15,287 nucleotides of DNA from NCBI GenBank assembly GCA_018381425.1, contig JAGZRY010000020.1, positions 1 to 15,287 of the forward strand. Reading direction: 5' to 3'. Position 1 is the first letter of the stretch. Every line of letters begins with the position of its first letter. The notes under the pieces were generated by a model that ran no database searches, was not told where the DNA came from, and was given only the letters and a program-made list of their open reading frames with translations. Origin of the DNA: Haemophilus parainfluenzae. GTDB taxonomy: Bacteria > Pseudomonadota > Gammaproteobacteria > Enterobacterales > Pasteurellaceae. Shown here piece by piece: positions 1-5,351 of this stretch. Both the position numbers and the translations under genes were made by a program.

Positions 1-486
1 GCCGTTCAGACCTTTTACGAATTGAGGTGCGGTCATTCCCGCTCGGAAGTAATTGCTCATCGCTTCAATGCAATCGGCTTGCTGTTTGTTTTCCAGTTTT
101 AAAACCTCTTCCCGCTCAACAGATTCCGCCAACTCACGCAATGCTGCGGCGTAGTTTTGTGGTAAAAGTGCGGTCGGATTTTGATGACTTGCTAAGCTGT
201 CAAATGTGCGAATAACGTATAAGTGGAATTTCGGACTAATCCACATTGCGTAAGCATAAACAAGTTCCTTACTTACGAATGTTCCAAGTCCTTGTTTTGT
301 AAGGATAGACGGAAATCCGTCTTTTGAAATTTCGCCGATTAACTCTTGCGTTTGCTGATTTGATAACCAGTAAGCAGGGCGATGACGACTTTCACCGCCG
401 CTGGCTTGATGTAAATCATTTAAGCAAAAACGCCCTTGTTCATCTTGGCGAATTTGTGTATTATAGAGCTGTATTTGGTTATTCAT
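1..486 (-). CDS. KilA-N domain antirepressor-like phage protein, cut by the window start
   Basis: The start codon is at 486 on the minus strand and the frame is open for 162 codons to the window edge, so the C-terminus is missing. Residues about 10-90 fit a KilA-N DNA-binding domain: GRFCLNDLHQASGG near the start, then RPAYWLSNQQTQELI, then VSKELVYAYAMWISPKF. This arrangement is typical of phage antirepressor and KilA-N proteins. The part after residue 100 is rich in E, Q and A and looks helical. It lies downstream of the Cro-like and CII-like genes on the same strand, where lambdoid phages carry regulatory and replication genes. It is probably expressed in the lytic cycle. The exact role (antirepression or otherwise) is inferred from the domain. 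The ribosome site is weak, and the ATG was chosen as the first one beyond the hairpin at 511-528. Confidence 0.8.
   Translation of the reverse strand, partial: MNNQIQLYNTQIRQDEQGRFCLNDLHQASGGESRHRPAYWLSNQQTQELIGEISKDGFPSILTKQGLGTFVSKELVYAYAMWISPKFHLYVIRTFDSLASHQNPTALLPQNYAAALRELAESVEREEVLKLENKQQADCIEAMSNYFRAGMTAPQFVKGLNG
166..174 (+). other. Haemophilus-type DNA uptake signal core
   Basis: Exact AAGTGCGGT, inside the KilA-N gene on the opposite strand to its coding direction. Confidence 0.85.
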
Positions 487-510
487 TGTTTGGATAACTC
501 TCGTAATTGA

Positions 511-534
511 CCACGGTTGCCGCCGTGGTTTTTT
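511..534 (+). terminator. hairpin between the CII-like and KilA-N genes
   Basis: CCACGG and CCGTGG pair over a short loop and are followed by six T on the plus strand. The T run faces the plus strand, so it would stop antisense transcription entering the lytic operon. On the minus strand the hairpin has no T run after it and should let transcription through to the KilA-N gene. Confidence 0.5.
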
Positions 535-976
535 ATTGCCGTTTATTTAGCGAAATAACGCACTCAATCGTGTGTTGTGTCGCCGCCAAGTGTTTATCTA
601 ATGCGCGACGGATTTTGTCTTCTTCGTGAGAAGTGATTTCACCGTCTGCTAATGCCGTTTCAAGCACTTCAAACAACAATCCACGCGCGGATTGTTCATG
701 CAGTTGCAGCACGGAAATTTCTACGTTGTCTAACCGGTCTGCTTCAGGGTGCGGTACAAAACAACCGCCGGTTAAACGGCATAATTCTTCCGTGTAATCG
801 GTCAGCCCAAATTCTTGCTGGATAGCAATCAATTCTTCGTCTTTGAACCGCTGCCCTTTCGTCTGATAAAGACGATTGTTCAGCTCTGCCTCCGAAAATC
901 CGAGAAACCCTGCAACCGCACTTTTGCCGCCAGGTATGTTCTCAATCATTTCGATAATAACTTTCTTCATTTCCAT
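533..976 (-). CDS. YmfL/CII-family phage regulatory protein
   Basis: This is a 147-residue protein. The N-terminal third (residues 5-60) reads like the helix-turn-helix of the CII/YmfL family, with VIIEMIENIPGGKSAVAGFL followed by LNNRLYQTKGQRF and an LIAIQQEFG helix. In the family such proteins are transcription activators or regulators of the lysis-lysogeny choice. The middle and C-terminus (LLFEVLETALADGEITSHEEDKIRRALDKHL) are helical and acidic, as in YmfL-type proteins. It is the second gene after Cro on the minus strand, which is the lambda order cro-cII. The start at 976 has an AAGG about eight bases upstream. A second in-frame ATG at 970 is possible. The family assignment is from recognition of the pattern, not a search. 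Confidence 0.75.
   Translation of the reverse strand: MEMKKVIIEMIENIPGGKSAVAGFLGFSEAELNNRLYQTKGQRFKDEELIAIQQEFGLTDYTEELCRLTGGCFVPHPEADRLDNVEISVLQLHEQSARGLLFEVLETALADGEITSHEEDKIRRALDKHLAATQHTIECVISLNKRQ
915..923 (-). other. Haemophilus-type DNA uptake signal core
   Basis: Exact ACCGCACTT on the plus strand, the reverse complement of the core, inside the CII-like gene. Confidence 0.85.
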
Positions 977-1019
977 AATTTTTGCCTTATTTTTATGGTT
1001 TTCTTTTGCTAGTAGTTTG

Positions 1020-1223
1020 TTAAATTAGCTTTGCGAATTGAGGGAAAAGCTCTTTAACAGATAAGCCTGTTACCTTTACCCACTTTTCGGGTGTTACTTT
1101 GTCCGTTGTTAATTCTCCGCCTCGTCTTTTAATTTGGTTGATAAACTGAGGACTTACACCCAATGCATCTGCTAATTTTTTCTGAGATCCAATGGCTTTG
1201 ATTGCCTTATCAATAGGTGTCAT
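1020..1223 (-). CDS. Cro/YdaS-type helix-turn-helix repressor
   Basis: This is a small 67-residue DNA-binding protein. Residues about 5-35 hold the helix-turn-helix IDKAIKAIGSQKKLADALGV followed by SPQFINQIKRRG, close to the YdaS/Cro family found as the first gene of lambdoid lytic operons. VTPEKWVKVTGLSVKELFP at the C-terminus is also typical of the family. I prefer the ATG at 1223 over the one at 1229 because GGAG lies seven bases before 1223, while the upstream ATG would almost touch it. It diverges from the CI-like gene and lies next to the operator cluster, so it is expected to bind those operators and shut off the repressor promoter. Together with the CI-like protein it forms the genetic switch. 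Confidence 0.85.
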   Translation of the reverse strand: MTPIDKAIKAIGSQKKLADALGVSPQFINQIKRRGGELTTDKVTPEKWVKVTGLSVKELFPQFAKLI

Positions 1224-1260
1224 TAACATTCTCCATTAAAAATTAGTCACTCTGATTAAA

Positions 1261-1318
1261 TCAACTTTATGTTAACTCAAAAATCAACATTAATCAACAT
1301 TAATCAACATAAAGATGA
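1261..1318. promoter_or_regulatory. OR-like operator cluster between cro and cI
   Basis: Two near-complete copies of a 15-bp palindrome are visible: TCAACTTTATGTTAA at 1261-1275 and TCAACATAAAGATGA at 1304-1318. Each differs from the perfect form TCAACTTTATGTTGA (seen at 4523-4537) by one base, the second in reverse orientation. Between them the half-site TCAAC is repeated at 1284 and 1294, giving three head-to-tail units ten bases apart, about one helical turn. The cluster overlaps the divergent promoters, as expected for CI and Cro binding. Confidence 0.8.
1269..1297 (-). promoter_or_regulatory. PR-like promoter for the cro operon
   Basis: On the minus strand TTGATT (1292-1297) and TAACAT (1269-1274) are separated by 17 bases. 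The -10 lies inside one operator and the -35 across the half-site repeats, so bound repressor would block it. The -10 is only a moderate match. Confidence 0.55.
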
Positions 1319-1319
1319 T

Positions 1320-1347
1320 TTGATTTAATAAACAATTTGTTTATATT
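1320..1347 (+). promoter_or_regulatory. PRM-like promoter for the cI operon
   Basis: TTGATT (1320-1325) and TATATT (1342-1347) with a 16-base spacer lie between the last operator and the CI start. The operator at 1304-1318 sits directly upstream of the -35, where a bound activator could contact polymerase, as CI does at lambda PRM. Confidence 0.55.
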
Positions 1348-1364
1348 GGTGGCAAGGAGGGTTT

Positions 1365-2153
1365 ATGAAAAACGAATTTGATTCCCCAGTGAAACGAGCT
1401 GTTTCTAAAAGAATTCAGGAAGTGGTTAACGATAATAGAGTTGGATCTAATAAGGCTCTTGCGGATTTGATAGGTGTTAAGCCGCAATCTGTTACAAATT
1501 GGATTCAGCGCGGGCAAATTAAAAGTGAAAACGCAAGAAAGATCCAAGAGGTGCTCGGGTATGACATGGGCTGGGTTTTGGCTAATGATGTCGCAACAAC
1601 TGACATTGGAGCAAATCAAACAATTAATAGCTCAACAGTAAACATTACTACTGCAAATAACATTTATAACAATAATCAAGCAGATCTATTGAGTAATGAG
1701 CAAGGATTAACTCATAGACATAAGATTGATTATTACGATGTTCGGTTGGCCGCTGGATTGACAGGCTTTGAAAACTCTGATTACCCAGAAATAATCTCAA
1801 GTTTGTATTTGACCGATGAAGGCATGGCACAGTTAGTCGGTAAAAAGTCATCAGACGGTATTTGTCTTGTGAATGTACCAACCGACAGTATGGAGCCGAC
1901 CATAAGAAAAGGCGATATTGTGTTCCTTGACACTAAAGTAAATGCTTATAGTGGCGATGGCATATATGCTTTTTCGATTGATGGTGCGTTATTTATCAAA
2001 CGCATACAAAAGCTAGTCGGTGGTGGATATAGATTACACTCTGACAATAAAGATAATTACGATCCGCAAGATATATCTGAGGACATTTGTCAAAACGCTA
2101 AATTCATCGGTCGTTTTATCCGTACAATACACATTGAGATAATTAATTTATAA
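1365..2153 (+). CDS. CI-like phage repressor, XRE helix-turn-helix plus S24 peptidase domain
   Basis: This is a 262-residue LexA/CI-type repressor. The helix-turn-helix covers about residues 26-55 (NKALADLIGVKPQSVTNWIQRG). A polar N/T-rich linker (about 80-110) leads to the S24 autoprotease domain (about 120-255). The likely cleavage site is Ala130-Gly131 in RLAAGLTG, the nucleophile Ser175 in TDSMEPT and the general base Lys212 in LFIKRIQ, all at family spacing. It should therefore be inactivated by RecA-stimulated self-cleavage, making the prophage SOS-inducible. The start has an ideal AAGGAGG five bases upstream. It diverges from the Cro-like gene across shared operators and heads a plus-strand operon that continues into the XRE gene at 2161. 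It is expected to bind both the OR-like and OL-like sites. Confidence 0.93.
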   Translation: MKNEFDSPVKRAVSKRIQEVVNDNRVGSNKALADLIGVKPQSVTNWIQRGQIKSENARKIQEVLGYDMGWVLANDVATTDIGANQTINSSTVNITTANNIYNNNQADLLSNEQGLTHRHKIDYYDVRLAAGLTGFENSDYPEIISSLYLTDEGMAQLVGKKSSDGICLVNVPTDSMEPTIRKGDIVFLDTKVNAYSGDGIYAFSIDGALFIKRIQKLVGGGYRLHSDNKDNYDPQDISEDICQNAKFIGRFIRTIHIEIINL

Positions 2154-2160
2154 GGACGTT

Positions 2161-2667
2161 ATGAAAGCAGTAGCCAAAAGAATTAAAGCTGAAAGAGAAA
2201 GACAGGGATTGTCTATTGCTGATTTAGCCAAGATCCTAAGCGTGAGCGAAAAAGATGTATTCGACCTCGAAAATGGCGAGATGCAATTAACAATGCGTGA
2301 CATAGATCTGTTTGCTATCGCTCTTGAGGTTAGTGCTGATAGATTGAAATTCGGCGATGATTGGCAACCTAATCTAGGCGTCCAATCAAAATTTGAAAAC
2401 CCTCGATATAATCACTCAAACGTAGCGACAAATACCGCAGCCACGATGACAACAAATAATTATTATCAAGGTAACGGAAATTCGGATCTGCAGGCACAAA
2501 TGAATCGAATGGAACAAGCGGCTCATACTGGTAGGCTTGGGGCGTTTACACAGTTAGATAGAATCGAAGAACAGAATAAATTACTCCTAGAAAGGATTGA
2601 GCATATTAACGAAAAAATTGATTTTTTGTTAACAGTTGGCGAAATCACGCCTAAGGATACTAAATGA
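2161..2667 (+). CDS. XRE-family regulator with coiled-coil tail
   Basis: This 168-residue protein has a classic XRE helix-turn-helix at residues 5-60 (IKAERERQGLSIADLAKILS, then LENGEMQLTMRDIDLFAIAL). A low-complexity N/T-rich segment follows (about 85-110). The C-terminus (about 112-160) is a predicted coiled coil (LQAQMNRMEQAAHTG, then LDRIEEQNKLLLERIEHINE). It starts seven bases after the CI stop with an AAGGA ribosome site, so it is co-transcribed with cI and made in the lysogen. Its own target is unknown. The coiled coil suggests an oligomer or a partner protein. The linkers of CI and this protein share a TTxNNxYxxN style, hinting at a partial duplication. The next small ORF overlaps its stop (ATGA), so translation is probably coupled. 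Confidence 0.8.
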   Translation: MKAVAKRIKAERERQGLSIADLAKILSVSEKDVFDLENGEMQLTMRDIDLFAIALEVSADRLKFGDDWQPNLGVQSKFENPRYNHSNVATNTAATMTTNNYYQGNGNSDLQAQMNRMEQAAHTGRLGAFTQLDRIEEQNKLLLERIEHINEKIDFLLTVGEITPKDTK

Positions 2668-2765
2668 GCGAAGTATTATATTATTGGTGTGGCAAGAGAG
2701 CGTGTAGAAACGTTATAGTATTGCGTGACAATATGAGTTTAACGGGTTGTAATGGTAAATATTGA
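2664..2765 (+). CDS. 33-residue cysteine-containing peptide, coupled to the XRE gene
   Basis: An ATG at 2664 overlaps the stop of the preceding gene (ATGA), and the frame runs 33 codons to a TGA at 2765, seven bases before the next gene. The peptide begins MSEVLYYWCGKRACRN and has three cysteines (residues 9, 14 and 29), which could bind a metal in a Com-like or zinc-ribbon-like fold. This is a guess from the spacing. The coupled start, the tight fit between two genes and the cysteines argue for a real gene; the small size argues caution. I do not recognise a family with certainty. Confidence 0.5.
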   Translation: MSEVLYYWCGKRACRNVIVLRDNMSLTGCNGKY

Positions 2766-2772
2766 GTAAAAA

Positions 2773-3261
2773 ATGAATATCCTGAATGAACATAAATTTT
2801 GTTTAGAAAACAAAGAAGCGGAAGCATTTATTGCTTTATTGAAGGCTTACCAAAAAGATCTCAATTGGACAAAGTCAAACAACACGCTTTGGCGGTCAAT
2901 AAATTTCGTTCCCAATTCTGCCGAAGATGAACTAGGCGGGACAATTCCTGGCGCCGTGATACAAATTGAATTTAAATATCACAAGCGAATTGCCGAATCA
3001 GGGAAGATGGTATTAACATTATTTAAGCGTAAACAGCAAGAGAAATTGAGAGCCTATCAATTAGAAACCTCCGCAGAGCATAAGGTGACAAGCCACAATG
3101 GGATTATGCCAATCTACGGCACGCATGAACACATAGGGAAACGGGTGATTAAAATTAATCCCAAATATGAACTTGACGATATTACAAGTTGGTTTACTTT
3201 CTTTTGTGAAAAAATTAATTTAGACTATACAGGCAAACCACTTAAACAACCAAGTGAATAA
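2773..3261 (+). CDS. DUF6978-like protein of the lysogenic cassette
   Basis: This is a 162-residue soluble protein with no membrane segment or signal peptide. The part from about 70 to 150 (IQIEFKYHKRI, LRAYQLETSAEHKVTSHNG, GTHEHIGKRVIKI, then ITSWFTFFCEKINLDY) resembles the DUF6978 family as I remember it: a YQ-containing strand, a G-T-H-x-H motif and a C-terminal aromatic helix. That family is often found beside DUF1828 proteins, and the gene directly downstream is such a protein. The two genes are separated by one base and should be translated together. A toxin-antitoxin or defence role for this pair is inference only. The ribosome site is weak (GAG six bases upstream), so translation may depend on coupling with the small ORF before it. 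Confidence 0.6.
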   Translation: MNILNEHKFCLENKEAEAFIALLKAYQKDLNWTKSNNTLWRSINFVPNSAEDELGGTIPGAVIQIEFKYHKRIAESGKMVLTLFKRKQQEKLRAYQLETSAEHKVTSHNGIMPIYGTHEHIGKRVIKINPKYELDDITSWFTFFCEKINLDYTGKPLKQPSE

Positions 3262-3262
3262 C

Positions 3263-4048
3263 ATGATTAAATTAGACTGCCAATGGCTACAGAAACAAGC
3301 ATTCTCCAACTGCTACCAAGTGAAAACGGTAAGCGGCGAGGAAGCTATTGCTGTGCAGACATATCACCGCTGGTCTGATGATTCACTGTTGTCATTTTAT
3401 ATACTCCCGTGTGGTGATAAGTTACTTATTACTGACGAAGCGGAATCTATTTTTCATTTCCGAGCCATGGGATTATTGGAAAATAAACGCGCTTGGCGTG
3501 GCTTTCAGGAAAAACTTAACGGCACTAAAACCGATGTTCAACTTGAACAAGACGGTGAAATTTTCGTACTTTGTCGTCCTGATCAGGCTGCGACAACAAT
3601 TGCCGATTTTGTTTCCGCTCTTTGTGCGCTCATGCACTACGAAAGAGAACTGCTTGCGCTACCTGCCGAAACAGTGGAGCTTGCCGAAGAAGTGGAGCAT
3701 TATTTAAGATTATGGAAGCCAAGCGCCCAACTTATCCGTGCCCCAAAAGTGCATGGAATTTCTGGGCATAGTTATTCATTTGATTTCCAACTTGATAATC
3801 AACTGATTCTCGCAATCGCCCCTACTCCAAGCGCCGTCGGTGCCGTTATGCGGAAATCAGGGGATGTGATCAGTGGAAACGATTTAAACGGGCGAAACAT
3901 TACAGTGATTGTTGATAATCGCACTGATGAACTTTTTGACGAACATAAAGCGGAAGAAGAAATTCAGATCATCTCAACATTAGCAAATGCCGTCCCGTTA
4001 ACAAATCTCATCAATCAAGCGATGAAAAACACCCAAACTGCGCACTAA
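3263..4048 (+). CDS. DUF1828-DUF1829 domain protein
   Basis: A 261-residue protein if started at the ATG at 3263; a GTG at 3254 would add three residues but overlaps the previous stop. Residues about 15-100 match DUF1828 (AVQTYHRWSDDSLLSFYILP, GDKLLITDEAESIFHFRAMG) and about 150-250 match DUF1829 (APKVHGISGHSYSFDFQLDN, then a VIVDNRTDELF strand). No catalytic residues are known for either domain. Such two-domain proteins occur in mobile elements and bacterial islands, often with a small partner gene. Here the partner is probably the gene immediately upstream. It is the last gene of the cI operon and is closed by a strong terminator at 4089-4111, so it should be expressed in the lysogen, in the position occupied by rexB in lambda. 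Confidence 0.75.
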   Translation: MIKLDCQWLQKQAFSNCYQVKTVSGEEAIAVQTYHRWSDDSLLSFYILPCGDKLLITDEAESIFHFRAMGLLENKRAWRGFQEKLNGTKTDVQLEQDGEIFVLCRPDQAATTIADFVSALCALMHYERELLALPAETVELAEEVEHYLRLWKPSAQLIRAPKVHGISGHSYSFDFQLDNQLILAIAPTPSAVGAVMRKSGDVISGNDLNGRNITVIVDNRTDELFDEHKAEEEIQIISTLANAVPLTNLINQAMKNTQTAH

Positions 4049-4088
4049 CGTGGTTTGATCTGATGCCGGAGACATACCAACCACAATA

Positions 4089-4111
4089 AACCGCCTCACT
4101 GGCGGTTTTTT
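4089..4111 (+). terminator. intrinsic terminator of the cI operon
   Basis: AACCGCC and GGCGGTT form a 7-bp stem with a TCACT loop, followed by a run of T. It ends the lysogenic operon 41 bases after the DUF1828/1829 gene and sits just beyond the stop codon of the convergent small gene. Confidence 0.85.
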
Positions 4112-4113
4112 TA

Positions 4114-4281
4114 TTAACATTTAAACTCCTCAATCAACTCCTCTAGCACAATCCTCTCCTGCTCATTAGCGCGTACAATCCTCAACTCCTCATCTACGCG
4201 CGACACTATCTCATTAATCCCTAAGCTATTGATGCCTTCGCAATTTAGCGAGATTAGCCACAACTTAAACTTTTCTTTCAT
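4114..4281 (-). CDS. 55-residue acidic helical protein, convergent with the cI operon
   Basis: The start at 4281 is preceded by GGAGGGG at ideal spacing, one of the best ribosome sites in the window. The 55 residues begin MKEKFKLWLISLNCEGINSL and end in a strongly acidic amphipathic helix (DEELRIVRANEQERIVLEELIEEF). There is no signal peptide or membrane segment. It is the only minus-strand gene between the two operator regions and points against the cI operon, meeting it at the 4089 terminator. I do not recognise the family. It could be a small modulator of the neighbouring cassette or an anti-repressor-like peptide; both are guesses. Its promoter must lie in the AT-rich stretch 4290-4480. 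Confidence 0.65.
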   Translation of the reverse strand: MKEKFKLWLISLNCEGINSLGINEIVSRVDEELRIVRANEQERIVLEELIEEFKC

Positions 4282-4324
4282 AGCCCCTCCTTTTTTGTTT
4301 TCTTGGCAATCATACCTTAAGCAA

Positions 4325-4333
4325 AAGTGCGGT
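4325..4333 (+). other. Haemophilus-type DNA uptake signal core
   Basis: An exact AAGTGCGGT lies in the non-coding region upstream of the 55-residue gene. This is the core of the influenzae-type uptake sequence recognised during natural transformation. Confidence 0.85.
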
Positions 4334-4350
4334 CTATTTTAGTTATTAAA

Positions 4351-4428
4351 TTTTGCGATACAGATCGCAAAAACGATAAAAAACCGATGAAAAATCGCAT
4401 TATTAACTAATACCTCAAGAAAAATCGC
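4351..4428. promoter_or_regulatory. palindrome and ATCGC repeats upstream of the OL-like site
   Basis: TTTTGCGAT and ATCGCAAAA (4351-4359 and 4364-4372) form a perfect 9-bp inverted repeat with a four-base loop. The related 10-mer GAAAAATCGC follows twice, at 4389-4398 and 4419-4428, exactly 30 bases apart. The region between the 55-residue gene and the OL-like promoter otherwise holds only AT-rich DNA. It may be a terminator for both strands, a binding site for another regulator, or an iteron-like array. The repeated core at helical spacing favours protein binding. Confidence 0.4.
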
Positions 4429-4479
4429 TCAAAAAACAAGCAATTAAATTTATTTTTCCTAAAAAAATACACATAAAAA

Positions 4480-4537
4480 TCAACAATATGAGTTTTAAAT
4501 CAACTTTTATTAACAAAATAAATCAACTTTATGTTGA
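4480..4537. promoter_or_regulatory. OL-like operator cluster
   Basis: TCAACTTTATGTTGA at 4523-4537 is a perfect TCAAC-N5-GTTGA palindrome, differing by one base from each full site in the cro-cI intergenic region. Two poorer copies with an intact left half lie upstream, at 4480-4494 and 4500-4514. The best copy overlaps the -35 of the promoter at 4534, so the CI-like and Cro-like proteins should repress it, as at lambda OL/PL. Confidence 0.75.
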
Positions 4538-4562
4538 CATAAAGATAAACATAATGTTTAAT
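4534..4562 (+). promoter_or_regulatory. PL-like promoter
   Basis: A consensus -35 TTGACA (4534-4539) is followed after exactly 17 bases by TTTAAT (4557-4562). It reads into the 76-residue gene and the left operon. The operator at 4523-4537 covers its -35. Confidence 0.8.
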
Positions 4563-4602
4563 ATACTCATCAAAACGAGATGCACAAACAAGGAGCCTAA
4601 AA

Positions 4603-4833
4603 ATGACAAATCTTCAAAACTTTAAAAAACAGCTTAATTCAGCCGCACCGATTGAGTGCGGTTTAAAAGTCGGCGACCGAGTTATTTATAGAAACGACTT
4701 TGGGGTCAAATTCGGGCCGTTTGAAGTAATTGGATTTGAAAAGAAAGAAGATATTTCAGGCGGAAGATTTGTTTACTTAAACAAAGATTGTAACTGGTTC
4801 CCAGCAAAAGCGGAACAACTAACAAAACAATAA
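4603..4833 (+). CDS. 76-residue protein, first gene of the PL-like operon
   Basis: The start has an AAGGAG eight bases upstream. The protein (76 residues) has a strand-rich core, GLKVGDRVIYRNDFGVKFGP, followed by EVIGFEK, FVYLNKDCNWFPAKAEQL, which looks like a small SH3-like or KOW-like barrel; this is a structural impression only. It occupies the place of gene N in lambda: first gene after the repressor-controlled leftward promoter and just before a BoxA. It is not arginine-rich, so it does not look like a classical N protein. Expression should be immediate-early and shut off in the lysogen. Function unknown; an RNA-binding or antitermination role is possible but not shown. Confidence 0.75.
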   Translation: MTNLQNFKKQLNSAAPIECGLKVGDRVIYRNDFGVKFGPFEVIGFEKKEDISGGRFVYLNKDCNWFPAKAEQLTKQ

Positions 4834-4845
4834 GAATCTTTACTA

Positions 4846-4864
4846 AGCCCTTGTGGTGAGGGCT
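4846..4864 (+). terminator. weak hairpin after the 76-residue gene
   Basis: AGCCC and GGGCT pair across a nine-base loop 12 bases after the stop codon. No T run follows directly, so it may be a pause or processing site rather than a true terminator. Confidence 0.35.
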
Positions 4865-4898
4865 TGAATAAAGGTTTTACAACCAAGCCGAAAGGCAA

Positions 4899-4910
4899 TG
4901 CTCTTTAACA
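4899..4910 (+). promoter_or_regulatory. rrn-type BoxA antitermination site
   Basis: TGCTCTTTAACA is identical to the BoxA of gamma-proteobacterial rRNA operon leaders, and the match extends to 19 bases, TGCTCTTTAACAATTTATC (4899-4917). BoxA RNA binds NusB-S10 and makes polymerase resistant to termination. It lies just after the first gene of the PL-like operon, where a nut-like site would be expected, and upstream of several intrinsic terminators inside the operon. Confidence 0.75.
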
Positions 4911-4926
4911 ATTTATCTTACAGAAT

Positions 4927-5088
4927 CACAGTGCATAACGGTGCTAGGCGGTAGTTAGATTGAAAGCCCTAACCTACTTAGCAACACTGTGTTTTGAATA
5001 TCTGTCCAAGTGGAAGCCAGTGAAAAACGGTGCAGTTGCCGAAAGTGGAAACAGACAGGTAAACCGAACCACACCTTTTGGTCTGTTT
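4927..5088 (+). ncRNA. structured untranslated RNA between BoxA and the tRNA
   Basis: No gene fits in 4834-5166. The RNA folds strongly. A long imperfect hairpin spans 4927-4991: CACAGTG with CACTGTG, then GCTA with TAGC, GTAG with CTAC and TTAG with CTAA, all nested. A second fold pairs AAACAGAC (5049-5056) with GTCTGTTT (5081-5088), with AGGT/ACCT inside and a short T run at its end. A third possible stem, CTGTC (5002-5006) with GACAG (5054-5058), would exclude the second. The 8-mer AACGGTGC occurs twice (4937 and 5026). It could be a processed leader like those of rRNA operons, a regulatory switch, or a stable small RNA. I cannot match it to a known family. Confidence 0.5.
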
Positions 5089-5166
5089 TCAAGTTGGTTA
5101 AAAATGGGAAAGCGACAGACAGCAAACGTTAGCTAAAGGCGTGACATATCGGAGAGACGGTAAACT

Positions 5167-5244
5167 GCCGCGGTAGCTTAATAGGTAAAAGCGACCGGCT
5201 CATAACCGGAGGATAGTTGAGTTCAAATCTCTCCCGCGGCACCA
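5167..5244 (+). tRNA. tRNA with CAU anticodon (Met or Ile2), phage-encoded
   Basis: The acceptor stem GCCGCGG (5167-5173) pairs perfectly with CCGCGGC (5234-5240) and is followed by an encoded ACCA. The D arm has GCTT/AAGC with the usual GG in the loop. The anticodon loop is CTCATAA with CAT at 5201-5203. The T loop TTCAAAT is canonical. Two stems are flawed: the first anticodon-stem pair is A with A, and the outer two pairs of the T stem are T-C and T-T. CAU tRNAs are either methionine or, after lysidine modification, isoleucine AUA tRNAs. The sequence alone does not settle which. It follows the BoxA leader in the same orientation and is probably cut from the operon transcript. Confidence 0.8.
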
Positions 5245-5248
5245 CTTT

Positions 5249-5328
5249 AAAGCACATTTGAAGTACAGAGACACAGAGGCTTGTGAAACCTCTGCGAATG
5301 ATAGATGAAGTGTGCTTTGAAATGGCAA
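5249..5328 (+). repeat. leader element copy 1: hairpin ending in TGCTTTGAAATGGCAA
   Basis: AAAGCACA (5249-5256) pairs with TGTGCTTT (5311-5318), enclosing the hairpin CAGAGG/CCTCTG (5274-5279, 5289-5294). The 16-mer TGCTTTGAAATGGCAA (5313-5328) recurs exactly at 5850. It leads straight into the Shine-Dalgarno region of the gene at 5352 and contains an ATG in frame with it. It is likely an RNA element controlling translation. Confidence 0.6.
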
Positions 5329-5351
5329 TAAGGAGACTAAGGAGCAATGCA

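Noticed and set aside
4927..5088. C4-type antisense RNA in the BoxA leader
   Set aside because: I looked for complementarity to the downstream leader and ribosome sites and found only short matches. The later segment at 6474-6543 fits better.
5283..5351. Longer N-terminus of the gene at 5352
   Set aside because: It would put the leader hairpin inside the coding region and lacks a ribosome site, whereas 5352 has a good one.
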